A stretch of 64,000 nt of DNA. It comes from Actinomycetota bacterium (GTDB lineage: Bacteria > Actinomycetota > Geothermincolia > Geothermincolales > RBG-13-55-18). Location of the stretch: the NCBI GenBank assembly GCA_014360685.1, contig JACIXB010000017.1:124001-188000 (forward strand). The letters are read 5' to 3'. Shown here piece by piece: positions 1 through 9,382 of this stretch; the first letter of the stretch is position 1, and every line of letters begins with the position of its first letter. The notes beneath the pieces were generated by a model that made no database searches, had not been told where the DNA came from, and saw only the letters and a program-made list of their open reading frames with translations. The position numbers were made by a program, and so were the translations under genes.

Positions 1-289
1 GGCCGTTTCCCGGGCCACGTGGATGACATCCGATTTTTCGCTTCCTTTACTTCCGGGAGTGCGGGGACGGGCTGTCCAAGAGGAAGGTTCAGAGGGTTTG
101 CGTCGGCCTGATCCGGGGCGGAGCATCCGGCAGCAGCCATCAAAGGTTTAGGGCTACCCAAGCGAAAAAGCCATGAGGAACCCCCTGGTTTTCCGGTGCG
201 GGGCGTCCGCCGCGGAAGCCTAAGGGTGGGGCTAACCGGAAGAAAGGGCCAAAGGAGGTTTCCGGATACCCGCGCTTGGGGTCGGGGAC

Positions 290-1150
290 TCAGAAGTCCT
301 CGTTGGCCAGGAGCCAACTCACGTATTCCCGGAGGGGCTCCCGATAGTGGCGGGCGAGGGGAAAACCGCGCAGGCGCAGGTTCAGGTTGTCCAGGGGGGA
401 ATAGGGAGGGCGGGGACAGGGGAGGTTGAGGTCGGCGTAGCGGATAGGTTGTACCGGGATATCCTTCCAACCCGCGATCTCCAGGATCTCCCGGGCGAAG
501 TCGTACCGCGAGCATACCCCCTGGTTGGTTGCATGGTACAGGCCGTACTGGCCCGAATGGCAAACGCGGTGGATGATCTCCGCCAGGTCGCCGGTATAAG
601 TGGGCGTTCCCACCTCGTCGGTCACCACCCGCAGGGAACCCTTCTCGCGGGCGTTGCGCAATATGCTCTTCACGAAATTGCGCCTTCCTCCACGCCCGAA
701 GAGCCACTGGGTGCGGAAGATGTAATGGCGGGGCAGGGCGGAGGCGAGGAAGCGTTCCGCGGCCAGCTTGGCCTTCCCGTAGACTCCCTGCGGGTTGGGC
801 TCGTCCAGTTCCGTGTAGGGAGCCCCCTTGCGGCCGTCGAAGACGTAGTCAGAGCTGATGAAGGCCAGGGGGCAGCCGGCCTCCAGGCAGGCCAGGGCCA
901 GGTTCTGCGCCCCGGTCAGGTTGACCCGCAGGGAGGGTTCGGGATCCAGTTCGGCACGGTCGGCGTCCAGGTCGGCGGCGGTGTTGATGACCAGGTCGGG
1001 TTGGCAAGAGGGAATTTTTTCCATGACGAGGTTATAATCCGTGATGTCCAGGTCGACGTCGAAGGGAAGGACCTCGTCACCGGAGGTCCGGAAGACCTTC
1101 ACCAGGTCGGTTCCCAGTTGGCCGGCGGCACCGCAAATCACCACGCGCAT
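290..1150 (-). CDS. rmlD: dTDP-4-dehydrorhamnose reductase (RmlD family)
   Basis: Likely reduces dTDP-4-dehydro-L-rhamnose to dTDP-L-rhamnose with NAD(P)H, the last step of dTDP-rhamnose synthesis in the cytosol. The 286-residue protein has an N-terminal Rossmann motif GAAGQLG (residues 7-13), the SSDYVFDG strand (99-106) and the short-chain dehydrogenase YxxxK pair (Y124, K128), and its length is normal for RmlD. I start it at the ATG at 1150, preceded by GGAAAGGAG on the minus strand; an in-frame upstream extension to 1375 lacks family character. An RmlC-like epimerase lies upstream on the same strand across a 353-bp gap. rmlA and rmlB are not in the window and may lie to the left or elsewhere. 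Confidence 0.9.
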   Translation of the reverse strand: MRVVICGAAGQLGTDLVKVFRTSGDEVLPFDVDLDITDYNLVMEKIPSCQPDLVINTAADLDADRAELDPEPSLRVNLTGAQNLALACLEAGCPLAFISSDYVFDGRKGAPYTELDEPNPQGVYGKAKLAAERFLASALPRHYIFRTQWLFGRGGRRNFVKSILRNAREKGSLRVVTDEVGTPTYTGDLAEIIHRVCHSGQYGLYHATNQGVCSRYDFAREILEIAGWKDIPVQPIRYADLNLPCPRPPYSPLDNLNLRLRGFPLARHYREPLREYVSWLLANEDF

Positions 1151-1503
1151 CTCGCTCTCCTTTCCGGCTTGATCGCCCGTCCTGCCTCCTGCGCCCGCTG
1201 GACTCGGGTTCCCGGGGCCGGCGTCGCTCATGCCCCTTGCGCCTCGTTCGCTTCGCGTTTTTAATGCCTTGGCGGCCGAGGCTTTCCATCCCGGGGCCGG
1301 GTGACACCGACCCGGCCGTGCCTCAGCCGCGGAGATTCTCGCCTCACCTAAGACCAGGCCCTGGGACGAAAGCATGATGCTCGAGCCCCGGATCCCCGGC
1401 GTTTGGTCTTGAACCCCCCGCGTGGGCGGTGGAATCCGTTTCCGCCCGCCCGCTTGGCTCCCTCCCCGGGAGGCATCATCTCATATCAGCATACCCAAGT
1501 CCG
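1151..1503. other. Intergenic gap between rmlC-like and rmlD genes
   Basis: No gene is supported here. The open frames that cross it are rich in Arg, Gly and Pro and resemble no family. It separates two same-strand genes, so rmlD may have its own promoter, but I see no clear -35/-10 pair. Confidence 0.5.
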
Positions 1504-1971
1504 TCAATCCTCTCCCCCGCTTTCCCAGTCGAAGAGGGCGTCGTAGGGGATGCGCTCCTCGTCCGGGTCCGAGGGGTCGTAGGAGCGGGTGGTGTGGTAG
1601 AAGAGGCCCACGGGCTTGTTTCCCAGCACCTGGTACCCGTGGGCCACTCCCGGGGGTATGACGATGAGCAGGGGGCGGTGTTCTCCGGCGTAGATGACCT
1701 GGGTGCGGCCGTGGGTGGGGGAATCCTCCCGCAGGTCGTGGAGGACCACGCGTGCCTCCCCCTGGGCCACGAACCATAGGTCGTGCTGTTTGCGGTGCCA
1801 GTGGAAGGCCTTGATCACCCCGGGGTAGGTGAGGGTGAAGGTGGTCTGCCCGAAACGCTCCAGCAGGGCGTCGTCGTCGCGCAGCACTTCCAGGAGATAA
1901 CCCCTCTCGTCGCAATGTCGGACCAGTGGTTTTACCAAAACGCCCTCTATACCCTTTTCCTTTTGCTCCAA
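1504..1971 (-). CDS. RmlC-like cupin sugar epimerase
   Basis: This 155-residue protein resembles dTDP-4-dehydrorhamnose 3,5-epimerase, a cupin that inverts C3 and C5 before RmlD acts. The visible cupin signature is a FHWHRKQHDLW segment followed by VIPPGVAHGYQVL, with the pattern of small residues and His expected of the jelly-roll strands. The likely start is a TTG at 1971, preceded by GGGAGGTGG at good spacing; a further in-frame TTG at 2025 is possible but has a poorer ribosome site. It lies upstream of rmlD on the same strand, which supports a role in deoxysugar synthesis. It is shorter than classical RmlC (about 180 residues), so a related sugar isomerase or WxcM-like activity is possible. 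Confidence 0.75.
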   Translation of the reverse strand: MEQKEKGIEGVLVKPLVRHCDERGYLLEVLRDDDALLERFGQTTFTLTYPGVIKAFHWHRKQHDLWFVAQGEARVVLHDLREDSPTHGRTQVIYAGEHRPLLIVIPPGVAHGYQVLGNKPVGLFYHTTRSYDPSDPDEERIPYDALFDWESGGED

Positions 1972-2430
1972 GGCCACCACCTCCCGTTCAGGATAAAGGT
2001 TAACCAAGAAGGGGAGTTTGCACAACCGGAAGGCGAAAGCCGTCCTTTTTCCGAAAGGCGTGCGTATGCGTTTTCTTTAGGCGTTGGGTAATGACTGGCT
2101 GCGGGTTCTGTAAATCGAAGGAGTCGGACCGGGAAATCCATGCCTGGAGCAGACACTCCCTTCCGTCGATGGTCGGGGTCATCCTACCTCCCCGCGGTCT
2201 TGGGCAAGAGGGTTTCGGGAAAAGTCCGGGTGGTAAAATCGATGGCCGCGAAGAGGAGTTGCTACGCGGGGCGCGACCCGTTCGGGTGCGGTAGGATTCG
2301 GATTCCTCGGAGGATGGTCGGTGGAGGGCACGCGGCAGGGGGTCGGAGGGAAAGGGCGGGGCAAGAAGGGGCCCCCGCGAGGGGAGCCCCTTTCCTGTCG
2401 CTGGGCCTCGGGGCCCCGTGCTTGACCCGT
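1972..2430. other. Intergenic region, rmlC-like 5' side and surface-protein 3' side
   Basis: Both neighbouring genes are on the minus strand. Apart from the hairpin terminator at 2365-2393, I see no gene. The promoter of the rmlC-like gene should lie in the 1980-2180 part, but no convincing -35/-10 pair stands out. Confidence 0.45.
2365..2393 (-). terminator. Hairpin terminator of the SdrD-repeat surface protein
   Basis: Nested inverted repeat: AAGGGGC pairs with GCCCCTT outside, CCCC with GGGG inside, around a GCGA loop. On the minus strand it is followed by a short T-rich stretch (TTCTTG). It sits about 40 bp after the stop codon at 2431. Confidence 0.7.
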
Positions 2431-5400
2431 TTATTCCTGGTATCGACGGCGCATGCCGGCTATCAGGAAGATCACGCCTGCCAGCAGGAGAACGGCCGCG
2501 GCAAGCAGGAGCGGAAGTTGATCCATGCCCGTCGCCGGCAGGGCGGTGGTACCCCCGGTGATGGCCGGCGGCGTGGGCGGGGTGGGTGGAATGACCTGCT
2601 CTCCTCCCACGACGATCTCGCCGTTGAGGAAGTCCACGCTCTCCTCCGTCCCGGGAGCCAGCTCCACGTCAACGCTCTTCTCGGAGATGGCGGCGTACTT
2701 CTGCGGGTCAAACTCCTCGGACACCGTGTAGTTCCCGGCTTCCAGGAGGAGGAAGGAGAAGGTGCCGTCCTCCCCGGTGACCGTCTGCATGTTGACCTCT
2801 TCGCCGCCCAGCGTCTCGCCGGTCAGCTTGATGGTGAAGCCCGGCCCCGGATCATCCTGGTCCGGCTCCAGGACGCTGTCCCCGTCATCCAGCCACTTGG
2901 AGCCCACGATGGAGCCGTAGGGGGCGTTGGCGAAGATCGTCGTCGCCGTCCCTCCGGGTTCCAGGGAGACCTCCACGCGGATGGGGAGGGTGGCGTAGTG
3001 GCCCGCGGGCACCGTCTCGCTCACGGCGTAATCACCGGGCAGGAGGTTGTCGAAGGAGAAGGTGCCGTCCTCCCCGGTGACGGTCTCGGCGAAGGCCCCG
3101 GTATCCTCGAGACCCTGGAGGGTGATGCTGACCCCCGCCAGCCCGACCTCGCCCTCGTCCTGTACGCCGTCCCCGTCCAGGTCCTGGAACTTGAGGCCCT
3201 GGATGCGCCCGTAGGCGCAATTGCCGAAGTCCACCACCGCTCCCTCGCCGGGGGATAGCTCCTCGGCCACCGAGTCGGGGGTGGTGGAGAAATAGCCCTC
3301 GGCTCCCTTTTCCACCACCGTATAGGTCCCGGGCTCCAGCTCGAGGAAGGCGTAGGATCCGTCCTCGCCGGTGACCGTGGTCTCCAGGAGCTCGTCCGGA
3401 GGGCTCCCCAGCCACAGCTCGATGGTGATGCCTGGAATGAGCGTGGTCTCGTCTTCGTCCCATTCCCCGTCGAAGTCCTCGTCCAGCCACTTGTGCCCGG
3501 AGATGGACCCGTAGGGGGCATTCCCGAAGTACACCCTTTCCGTCTCCCCAGGTTCCAGCTCCACCACGATGGATACCGGGCCCGTTGGATAATACCCGGG
3601 CAAGGTGGATTCCTCCACGGCCACCACGTAGGTTCCGGGCGGAAGGTCGGTAAAGGAGAAGAGACCGCCGTCCGCGGTTGTGGCGGTCATGGCCCCGCCG
3701 TTGAGGTTGATGGTCACCCCGTCCAGGCCCTCCTCGTCCTCGTCCATGACGCCGTCCTGGTCCAGGTCCAGGAACTTGACCCCCTCGATGGTGCCGTAGC
3801 GGCAGTTATGGAAATCCAGGTCATCTAAGGGTTGGCCGTAGACCAGGTTGAGGTCGTCGTGGGAGCCGTCTCCCGGGTTGACCGGGAACCATCCCCCGGG
3901 CAGGACCTCCCTTACCGTGTAGTTGCCGGGAAGGAGGCCGGTGAAGGAATAACTGCCGTCCTCGCCGGTGACCGTCTCGGCTGCCTTCACCTCGCCGTCC
4001 CACAGCTCGATGGTCACTCCCGTGACGGGGGACTCGCCCTCGTCATGGGTTCCGTCCCGGTCGAGGTCCTCCCACTTGTGACCGGATATGGAGAGATAGC
4101 GGCGATTGAGGAAGTCCAGGCCCTCCACGCTGTCCCCGCAGCCCACCTCGATGCCTTCATACATTCCTTCCGGGGGGGATACGGGATACCACCCGTCGGG
4201 CAGGACCTCCCTCACCTCGTACACGCCGTCCTCGAGGTCCTCGAAGAGGTAACCGCCGTCCTCGCCGGTGACCGTCTCGGCTATCTTTTCCCCGTCCTTT
4301 AACAGCTCCACGGTCACCCCGGGGACGGCCGGCTCGCCGGTGTCATGCACGCCGTCCCCGTCCAGGTCCTCGTACTTGTGACCCGAGATGTGGAAGAGGT
4401 TCTGGAGCAGGAACTCCTTCCGATACCAAAAACAAGGAAGTGGGCAGTTGCGGAGCGGAAGATCGTATTCGGTGGGACCTACGGCCTCGTAGCCTTCCGG
4501 CACCACCAGCCTCAGCTTGTACCAGGCGAAAGGCTCACCGGCGTAAGCTCGCGGTAGGTTTTCCCAGATCACGTGACCGCCATTGTAATATACGGGTATT
4601 TTGATGATGAACACCATCCATCCCCATCCGGGACCGGTCAGCTGGGAAGGAGGAACAACCGGCGTGAGACTCCCGTCCTTTTCGATATGGAAGAGCTCAA
4701 CCTCCACCCCGTCAAGGGGGGTATCGCCCTCGTCAAATTGGCCGTTACAGTTGGTGTCGATTCTTACCAGGGCTTCAATGATCCCATCGCTGCATACCTT
4801 TTTGCGGTTCAGGAAGTCGACCCCGGTGACCTCTTCCCCAGGATCCAGGCTTACCTCTGCGCTTACCGCCGAAGTAGCCTCCATGTCATCGGGGACCTTT
4901 TCCTTCACCGTGTAGGCGCCTGTTTCCAGCTCCTGGAAGGAATAACTCCCGTCCTCGCCGGTGACCGTTTCGGCCACCTTGGCGCCGTCCTTCCACAGCT
5001 CGATGGTGATCCCGGGGACCGGGGGCTCGTCGGGGTCCCTCACGCCGTCCCCGTCCAGGTCCTCGTACTTGTGCCCGGAAATGGATCCCTTGGGTTCCGG
5101 CGGCATCGGGGCGTTGCCGAAGACCACGGTGACCGTTTCCCCCTGCGAGGGAGGCTCCCAGCATTGGAGGTCGGAATGGGTGCACAGCTCTATCTCGTAG
5201 GATGTCGGGGTGGTGGCATGGTACCCCGCAGGTACCGTCTCGCTCACCAGGTAGGTGCCGGGGGCCAGGTCGGTATAGCAGACCTTGCCCTCAAGATCGG
5301 TCTGGCGGGGATCAGCTCCGTCGAGTCTGATGGTGACCCCGGACATCCCGCATTCCCCACCGTCCTTGAGCCCGTCCTCGTCCAGGTCCAGGAACTTGAT

Positions 5401-5736
5401 GACGCATATCCCGCACCGCGGTTGCGGCGGGCAGGGCGGCCAGCACATCGCCCGGCTTTCCTCCGCTTCCGCGTTTTCCTCTTCCGCCGCCTCCCCGGAT
5501 TCGTCCGCTTTGGCCGGTTCGGGACAGGCCTCCGCCGCCTCTTCGCCTCCCGCGGCTGACGCTTGGGGTGAGCCTTCGGCCGGGATGGCCGCTTCCTCCC
5601 CGCCCGCGCCTGACGCGGACTGGAGCTCCACGGGCTTCTCGCTGCCGGCCATTGCCACCACCAGGCCGCCGAGCAGGGTGGCCAACAGCAGCATGAACGC
5701 GGAAAGGAACGCCAGTCCCTTCCTTGACCGTTTCAT
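2431..5736 (-). CDS. Sortase-anchored surface protein with nine SdrD_B-like repeats
   Basis: A predicted wall-anchored protein of 1101 residues. It starts with a signal peptide (MKRSRKG followed by a hydrophobic run) and a Glu/Ala-rich linker. Nine SdrD_B/Cna_B-like beta-sandwich repeats follow; their starts read like ISGHKYEDLDGDGV with DxDxDG-type calcium-binding loops, and one repeat (CSDGIIEALVRIDTNCNG) is divergent. The C terminus has a Pro/Thr spacer, LPATG near residue 1066, a membrane helix and a basic tail (MRRRYQE), a classical sortase sorting signal. The ATG at 5736 follows GGAGGTGAAG. Repeats carry TVTGEDGSYSF-type strands, as in MSCRAMM adhesins and stalk proteins. It flanks the polysaccharide locus. 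The ligand cannot be inferred. Confidence 0.9.
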   Translation of the reverse strand: MKRSRKGLAFLSAFMLLLATLLGGLVVAMAGSEKPVELQSASGAGGEEAAIPAEGSPQASAAGGEEAAEACPEPAKADESGEAAEEENAEAEESRAMCWPPCPPQPRCGICVIKFLDLDEDGLKDGGECGMSGVTIRLDGADPRQTDLEGKVCYTDLAPGTYLVSETVPAGYHATTPTSYEIELCTHSDLQCWEPPSQGETVTVVFGNAPMPPEPKGSISGHKYEDLDGDGVRDPDEPPVPGITIELWKDGAKVAETVTGEDGSYSFQELETGAYTVKEKVPDDMEATSAVSAEVSLDPGEEVTGVDFLNRKKVCSDGIIEALVRIDTNCNGQFDEGDTPLDGVEVELFHIEKDGSLTPVVPPSQLTGPGWGWMVFIIKIPVYYNGGHVIWENLPRAYAGEPFAWYKLRLVVPEGYEAVGPTEYDLPLRNCPLPCFWYRKEFLLQNLFHISGHKYEDLDGDGVHDTGEPAVPGVTVELLKDGEKIAETVTGEDGGYLFEDLEDGVYEVREVLPDGWYPVSPPEGMYEGIEVGCGDSVEGLDFLNRRYLSISGHKWEDLDRDGTHDEGESPVTGVTIELWDGEVKAAETVTGEDGSYSFTGLLPGNYTVREVLPGGWFPVNPGDGSHDDLNLVYGQPLDDLDFHNCRYGTIEGVKFLDLDQDGVMDEDEEGLDGVTINLNGGAMTATTADGGLFSFTDLPPGTYVVAVEESTLPGYYPTGPVSIVVELEPGETERVYFGNAPYGSISGHKWLDEDFDGEWDEDETTLIPGITIELWLGSPPDELLETTVTGEDGSYAFLELEPGTYTVVEKGAEGYFSTTPDSVAEELSPGEGAVVDFGNCAYGRIQGLKFQDLDGDGVQDEGEVGLAGVSITLQGLEDTGAFAETVTGEDGTFSFDNLLPGDYAVSETVPAGHYATLPIRVEVSLEPGGTATTIFANAPYGSIVGSKWLDDGDSVLEPDQDDPGPGFTIKLTGETLGGEEVNMQTVTGEDGTFSFLLLEAGNYTVSEEFDPQKYAAISEKSVDVELAPGTEESVDFLNGEIVVGGEQVIPPTPPTPPAITGGTTALPATGMDQLPLLLAAAVLLLAGVIFLIAGMRRRYQE

Positions 5737-6142
5737 TTCCTTCACCTCCGCCTTGAAAATCCTTCCATCGATGGTTTTTGGGGGTTGGAAGTCGCCAAGC
5801 CTCAATGGAAGGGCTTTTCATAACGGGATTGGGGAGAAGTGATGAAGGCCAGAAGATTTACGCCGAGTGAGTTCTGGCCCAGACCCGAAAACCTGTCCCC
5901 TTTCCAGCCCTCCCTGTTTTCGCCTCCTCTTTTTGTTTTCCTGCCTCCAATATACCCTATATACAAAAACCCGATCGCCAAGCGATCGGGCCGGTTTCAC
6001 CACTCGCTCCCCGCCACCCGGGTGACCAGGTCATGGATGACGGATCACAGCTTTCCCTCTCGCCGGTCCACGACTGAGCGTGATCCAACGTAAACAGCCA
6101 TTTCGATAATCTTTGATCATTATACCCGAAATAGACCTTTGT
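5737..6142. other. Intergenic region upstream of the surface protein
   Basis: AT-richer than its surroundings. It holds the minus-strand terminator at 5965-5990 and probably the surface-protein promoter between 5750 and 5950, although no clear -35/-10 pair was identified. No gene is supported. Confidence 0.5.
5965..5990 (-). terminator. Rho-independent terminator (minus strand)
   Basis: A perfect 9-bp inverted repeat CCCGATCGC/GCGATCGGG with a 3-nt loop (5970-5990) is followed on the minus strand by TTTTTGTATA. It would end transcripts coming from the O-antigen-ligase-like gene and the transposase remnant, insulating the surface-protein gene. Confidence 0.85.
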
Positions 6143-6331
6143 TTAAACTCTGTGTGCTGGTTCACTGCATGGTGTGCTGGTCCACCACATGGCGAACACT
6201 CCGTCCCTATCCTTGCCCTCCTTCATCCGCGCCTTCAGGAACTCCATGGGGGTGAGGTAACCCAGACCCTGGTGTGGTCTCACGTGATCGTACATGTGGT
6301 CCCGATCGGTAACTTCAAGAAGGGAGGTGTT
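6143..6331 (-). pseudogene. C-terminal remnant of an IS481/IS3-type transposase
   Basis: About 62 codons keep the end of an rve-type integrase core: YDHVRPHQGLGYLTPMEFL is the hallmark C-terminal motif of this transposase group. The catalytic DDE residues and the N terminus are absent. Two copies of a 10-bp direct repeat, GTGTGCTGGT (6152-6161 and 6172-6181), lie at the 3' end and could be subterminal transposase-binding repeats of the lost element. The remnant sits just beyond the C terminus of the O-antigen-ligase-like gene, so that end may have been altered by insertion or deletion. It is clearly not functional. Confidence 0.75.
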
Positions 6332-6446
6332 CTTGGGTTCTGGCAGGACCTGGGGCGCTTGGGGCGGCCTTGCGCGCCTTTCCATGCGCGTGACATCCAC
6401 AGCATCGTGGTCATCACTCCCCACGCTTGTTTGTTCGAAGGTTGTT

Positions 6447-8102
6447 TCAAGAAATCCGGCCGGGGGTGGGTAGGCCGGGCCATGGGTGTGCCGGAGGGGA
6501 TGGCGGGCGTGATTCCCTGTTCCCGGGAGCGGGTGAAACGGCCAAAAGCTCGGGGAGGTTGTGGAAGAGGGGTTCCTTTTTCTCCACCATATCCTCCCGG
6601 TAAATGTTGTAGAGCGCCCCTCCCAGGGCCAGGTAGACCCAGAAGAGGGTGAGCATGGGGATGGCGAATAGTATCCAGGCCCCGAACATGTTGGCCACCG
6701 CGTAACCCACCATCCCCAGGAAAAAGGCCTCGGCGTGGAAGTAGATGAAGGGGTCCTTCCGGGAACGGGAACGCGCCCGCAATAGAACGCCCCAGTAAAT
6801 GGCGAAGAGAAGGAGGAAAGCGGTGAAACCAACCAGGCCGTGGGACACCAGATAGGTGAGGAAGGCGTTCTCCACCGCCGCCCAGGTCTGCCGGATGTTG
6901 TTCTCGATGATGCGCTGCCCCTCCATGCCCATGCCTATGCCGAAGATGGGATGCTCCAGGAAATAATCCAGGGCCAGCTTGTAGGTGTAGATGCGCACCT
7001 GGGCCGCCTCTTTGGCGCTGAGGCCGGAGAAGCGCTTCCTCACGAACTCCGGGGGGTTGAGCATGACGAAGACCAGGGCCAGGACCAGGACGACCGTGGC
7101 CGCGGTCAGCCACAGCCGGCGGTCGAACAGCCCGAAGAGGCCGTAGAGTACGGCGATGACCCCGGCGGCCACCCAGGCGGCGCGGGACCCGGTGAGGAAG
7201 AGGGCGGCCATATTGATCCCCATACCCGCCAAGAGCAGGAACCAGGAGAAGTAGCGACGTCCCCTCCAGGCCAGGCTCAGGAGGCTCACGAAGAAAGGTA
7301 AGGCGAATATGAGGTAGCCCCCGAGGACGTTGGGGTGGAGGAAGGTGGAGTTGATGCGGTAGGCCTGGGCCTCGCTCTCCCCGGCCACGTAGTTCACCGA
7401 TTCGGGATAGCCCAGCTTGCCGAGGACGTGCTGGGCGATCCATTCCGTCTTCGTCTGGCCGATGGCCTTCTGCACCAGGCCGAAGAGGGCCACCAGGGTG
7501 AAGCAGACCAGCATGAGGACCACCAGGTTGCGGAAGGCCTGGCGCGTCCTCACGATGTTGATGACCACGAAGAAGACGTAGGCGAAGATCACCGTGCGCA
7601 CGAAGCGGAAGGCCATGACCAGGCCGCTGGCGTCGTGCAGGAAGCCCACGAAGCAGGCCAGGATGGAGGTGAGGACGTAGGCGACGATGGCCACGGTGAT
7701 GGGGCTGCAGGCCTTCCATTCCGCCTTCCCGCGGGCGGCCTTGATGACCCAGGCCACGAAGGTGAGGGCCATGACGATCTCGTGGATGTTGAAGTGTATT
7801 CCCCGCGTCTCTCCCACCATGGCCACCTGGATGCCCAGGTTCCAGGTGGGCCCGGCTTGGGGCAGGGTCAGGTTGAAGAAGATGAAGATGGCCACCCCCA
7901 GCCAGAGCCACTGGTAGATCAGCACCAGGAGGACGGCGCCGGCGGCGAGGAAGAGGATGACCTTCACCGGGAGCTGGGTGGAGATAAGGCCGGCCAAGAG
8001 CCCGCACAGGGCCACCGCGGCCAGGATGACCGCCGACTTGCGGGAGGTGGGGGGAAAGCGGACCGATCCGTTCCCCCGAGCCGTCCTCGACGTGCCGGTC
8101 AT
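6447..8102 (-). CDS. O-antigen ligase / Wzy-like polysaccharide polymerase
   Basis: A 551-residue polytopic membrane protein with roughly 11-12 hydrophobic segments. It has the Wzy_C (O-antigen ligase) signatures STFLHPNVLGGYL, the long periplasmic-type loop, LTGSRAAWVA, and HPIFGIGMG just before the last helices. Such enzymes polymerise repeat units or ligate finished glycans outside the membrane from undecaprenyl-diphosphate donors. The ATG at 8102 follows GGGAGGAAAGC. The last 40 or so residues (after YREDMVEKKEP) are low in hydrophobicity and Pro-rich and run toward the transposase remnant, so the native C terminus may have been replaced. It lies among flippase, Wzz-like and glycosyltransferase genes, which fits export of a surface polysaccharide. 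Confidence 0.85.
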   Translation of the reverse strand: MTGTSRTARGNGSVRFPPTSRKSAVILAAVALCGLLAGLISTQLPVKVILFLAAGAVLLVLIYQWLWLGVAIFIFFNLTLPQAGPTWNLGIQVAMVGETRGIHFNIHEIVMALTFVAWVIKAARGKAEWKACSPITVAIVAYVLTSILACFVGFLHDASGLVMAFRFVRTVIFAYVFFVVINIVRTRQAFRNLVVLMLVCFTLVALFGLVQKAIGQTKTEWIAQHVLGKLGYPESVNYVAGESEAQAYRINSTFLHPNVLGGYLIFALPFFVSLLSLAWRGRRYFSWFLLLAGMGINMAALFLTGSRAAWVAAGVIAVLYGLFGLFDRRLWLTAATVVLVLALVFVMLNPPEFVRKRFSGLSAKEAAQVRIYTYKLALDYFLEHPIFGIGMGMEGQRIIENNIRQTWAAVENAFLTYLVSHGLVGFTAFLLLFAIYWGVLLRARSRSRKDPFIYFHAEAFFLGMVGYAVANMFGAWILFAIPMLTLFWVYLALGGALYNIYREDMVEKKEPLFHNLPELLAVSPAPGNRESRPPSPPAHPWPGLPTPGRIS

Positions 8103-8232
8103 CGCTTTCCTCCCGATCCGTTGCTCATAACCGGTCCGCCTTTCGACATCCTATCCCGCCTTGACCTACCACCGTCAAGGTGGCGCAATCGCAAGCCGCA
8201 AGCCCAAGGTCATCCTCGGCGGCCATTTCCCT

Positions 8233-9378
8233 TTAGCTAAATATCCGGCGATATAGCTCCAGGATCCTTGCGGCGGCCTCGTCCCAGGTATAGGAGGCGG
8301 CCCTTTCCTTTCCCCGGGAAACCAGTTCGGCCCTCGCCTCCGCGTCCTCCCAAAGTCTCCTCATCCCCGAGGCTATCTCCTCGGGATCGAGGGGATCCAC
8401 CAGGAGTCCCGCTTCCCCGACCACCTCGGGTATGGAGGACACTCCGGAAGCCAGGACCGGCGTCCCGCAGGCCATGGCCTCCAGGAGGGGGAGCCCGAAG
8501 CCCTCGTAGAGGGAGACACAGACGAAGGCCGTTGCGCCCCCGTAGAGGGCGGGCAGGTCCCTCTCGGGCACGAATCCGGTGAAGTGCACGTGTCCCTCCA
8601 GGCCCAGTTCCTCCACCTCGTCGTCCAGGTAACCCTCGAACCCGCGCCGGTCTCCGGCCATGACCAGGAGGACGTCCTCTCCGGCGGAATAAAGGAAAAG
8701 CTTGAAGGCCAGGAGGAGGTTGCGCAGATTCTTGCGGGGGTCGAAACCCCCCAGGTAGAGGAAGTAGGGCTCGCGTACTCCCAAGCGGTGGATCACATCT
8801 TGCACCGCTTCCCGGTCCTCGAGGGGGCGGTATTCGGGGGTCACGCCCTCGGGGACCACCGCTATGCGCTCCCGGGGTATCCCCCAGATCCGCTCCACGT
8901 CCCGGGCCGTGTTCTCGGAGACGACCACCACGAAACGGGCGCGGCGGGCGGAGGCCTTGTGAAAACGCATCCAGGCCCAGGCCGTGGGGCCGAGGTAGGG
9001 GCCTCGAAGGACCAGGAGGATGAGGTCGTGGACGGTCACCAGGCTGGGGCAGGGGATAAAGGGGCTCAAGTTATGGTCGATGCCGTGGAATAATTCCACT
9101 CCCGAGGCGGCTACCCTGCGGGCGAAGAGGAGGTGTTCGGCCACCATGCCCGCATAGGAAAATCGTTCCAATTGGGGAACGCTCACCCATTCCACCTGCC
9201 GTGCCGTCCCGGCGTCCAGCAGGTCCCCGGAGGGGCCCTCCCCGTAGCCGAAGAGGACGAGTTCCGCCTCCCCTTCCGCTTTGCGCGCCAGGGCCTCCAC
9301 CAGGCGAGCGGTGTAGCGGCCTATGCCGCGCCAGCGGTTGATGTTCCCCAGCCCCCGGGCGTCGATGCCCACGCGCAT
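8233..9378 (-). CDS. Glycosyltransferase, GT4 family (GT-B fold)
   Basis: A 381-residue cytosolic GT-B enzyme. The N-terminal half starts VGIDARGLGNINRWRGIGRY, with the glycine-rich acceptor loop. The C-terminal half has the nucleotide-sugar signature LYEGFGLPLLEAMACGTPV (the EX7E region) and FLYLGGFDPRKN. Its stop is followed 130 bp on by the O-antigen-ligase-like gene, and its start lies only 4 bp after the methyltransferase stop at 9383, so the two are co-transcribed. It is likely a mannosyl- or rhamnosyl-type transferase building the repeat unit; the sugar cannot be read from sequence. Confidence 0.88.
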   Translation of the reverse strand: MRVGIDARGLGNINRWRGIGRYTARLVEALARKAEGEAELVLFGYGEGPSGDLLDAGTARQVEWVSVPQLERFSYAGMVAEHLLFARRVAASGVELFHGIDHNLSPFIPCPSLVTVHDLILLVLRGPYLGPTAWAWMRFHKASARRARFVVVVSENTARDVERIWGIPRERIAVVPEGVTPEYRPLEDREAVQDVIHRLGVREPYFLYLGGFDPRKNLRNLLLAFKLFLYSAGEDVLLVMAGDRRGFEGYLDDEVEELGLEGHVHFTGFVPERDLPALYGGATAFVCVSLYEGFGLPLLEAMACGTPVLASGVSSIPEVVGEAGLLVDPLDPEEIASGMRRLWEDAEARAELVSRGKERAASYTWDEAAARILELYRRIFS

Positions 9379-9382
9379 GCCC

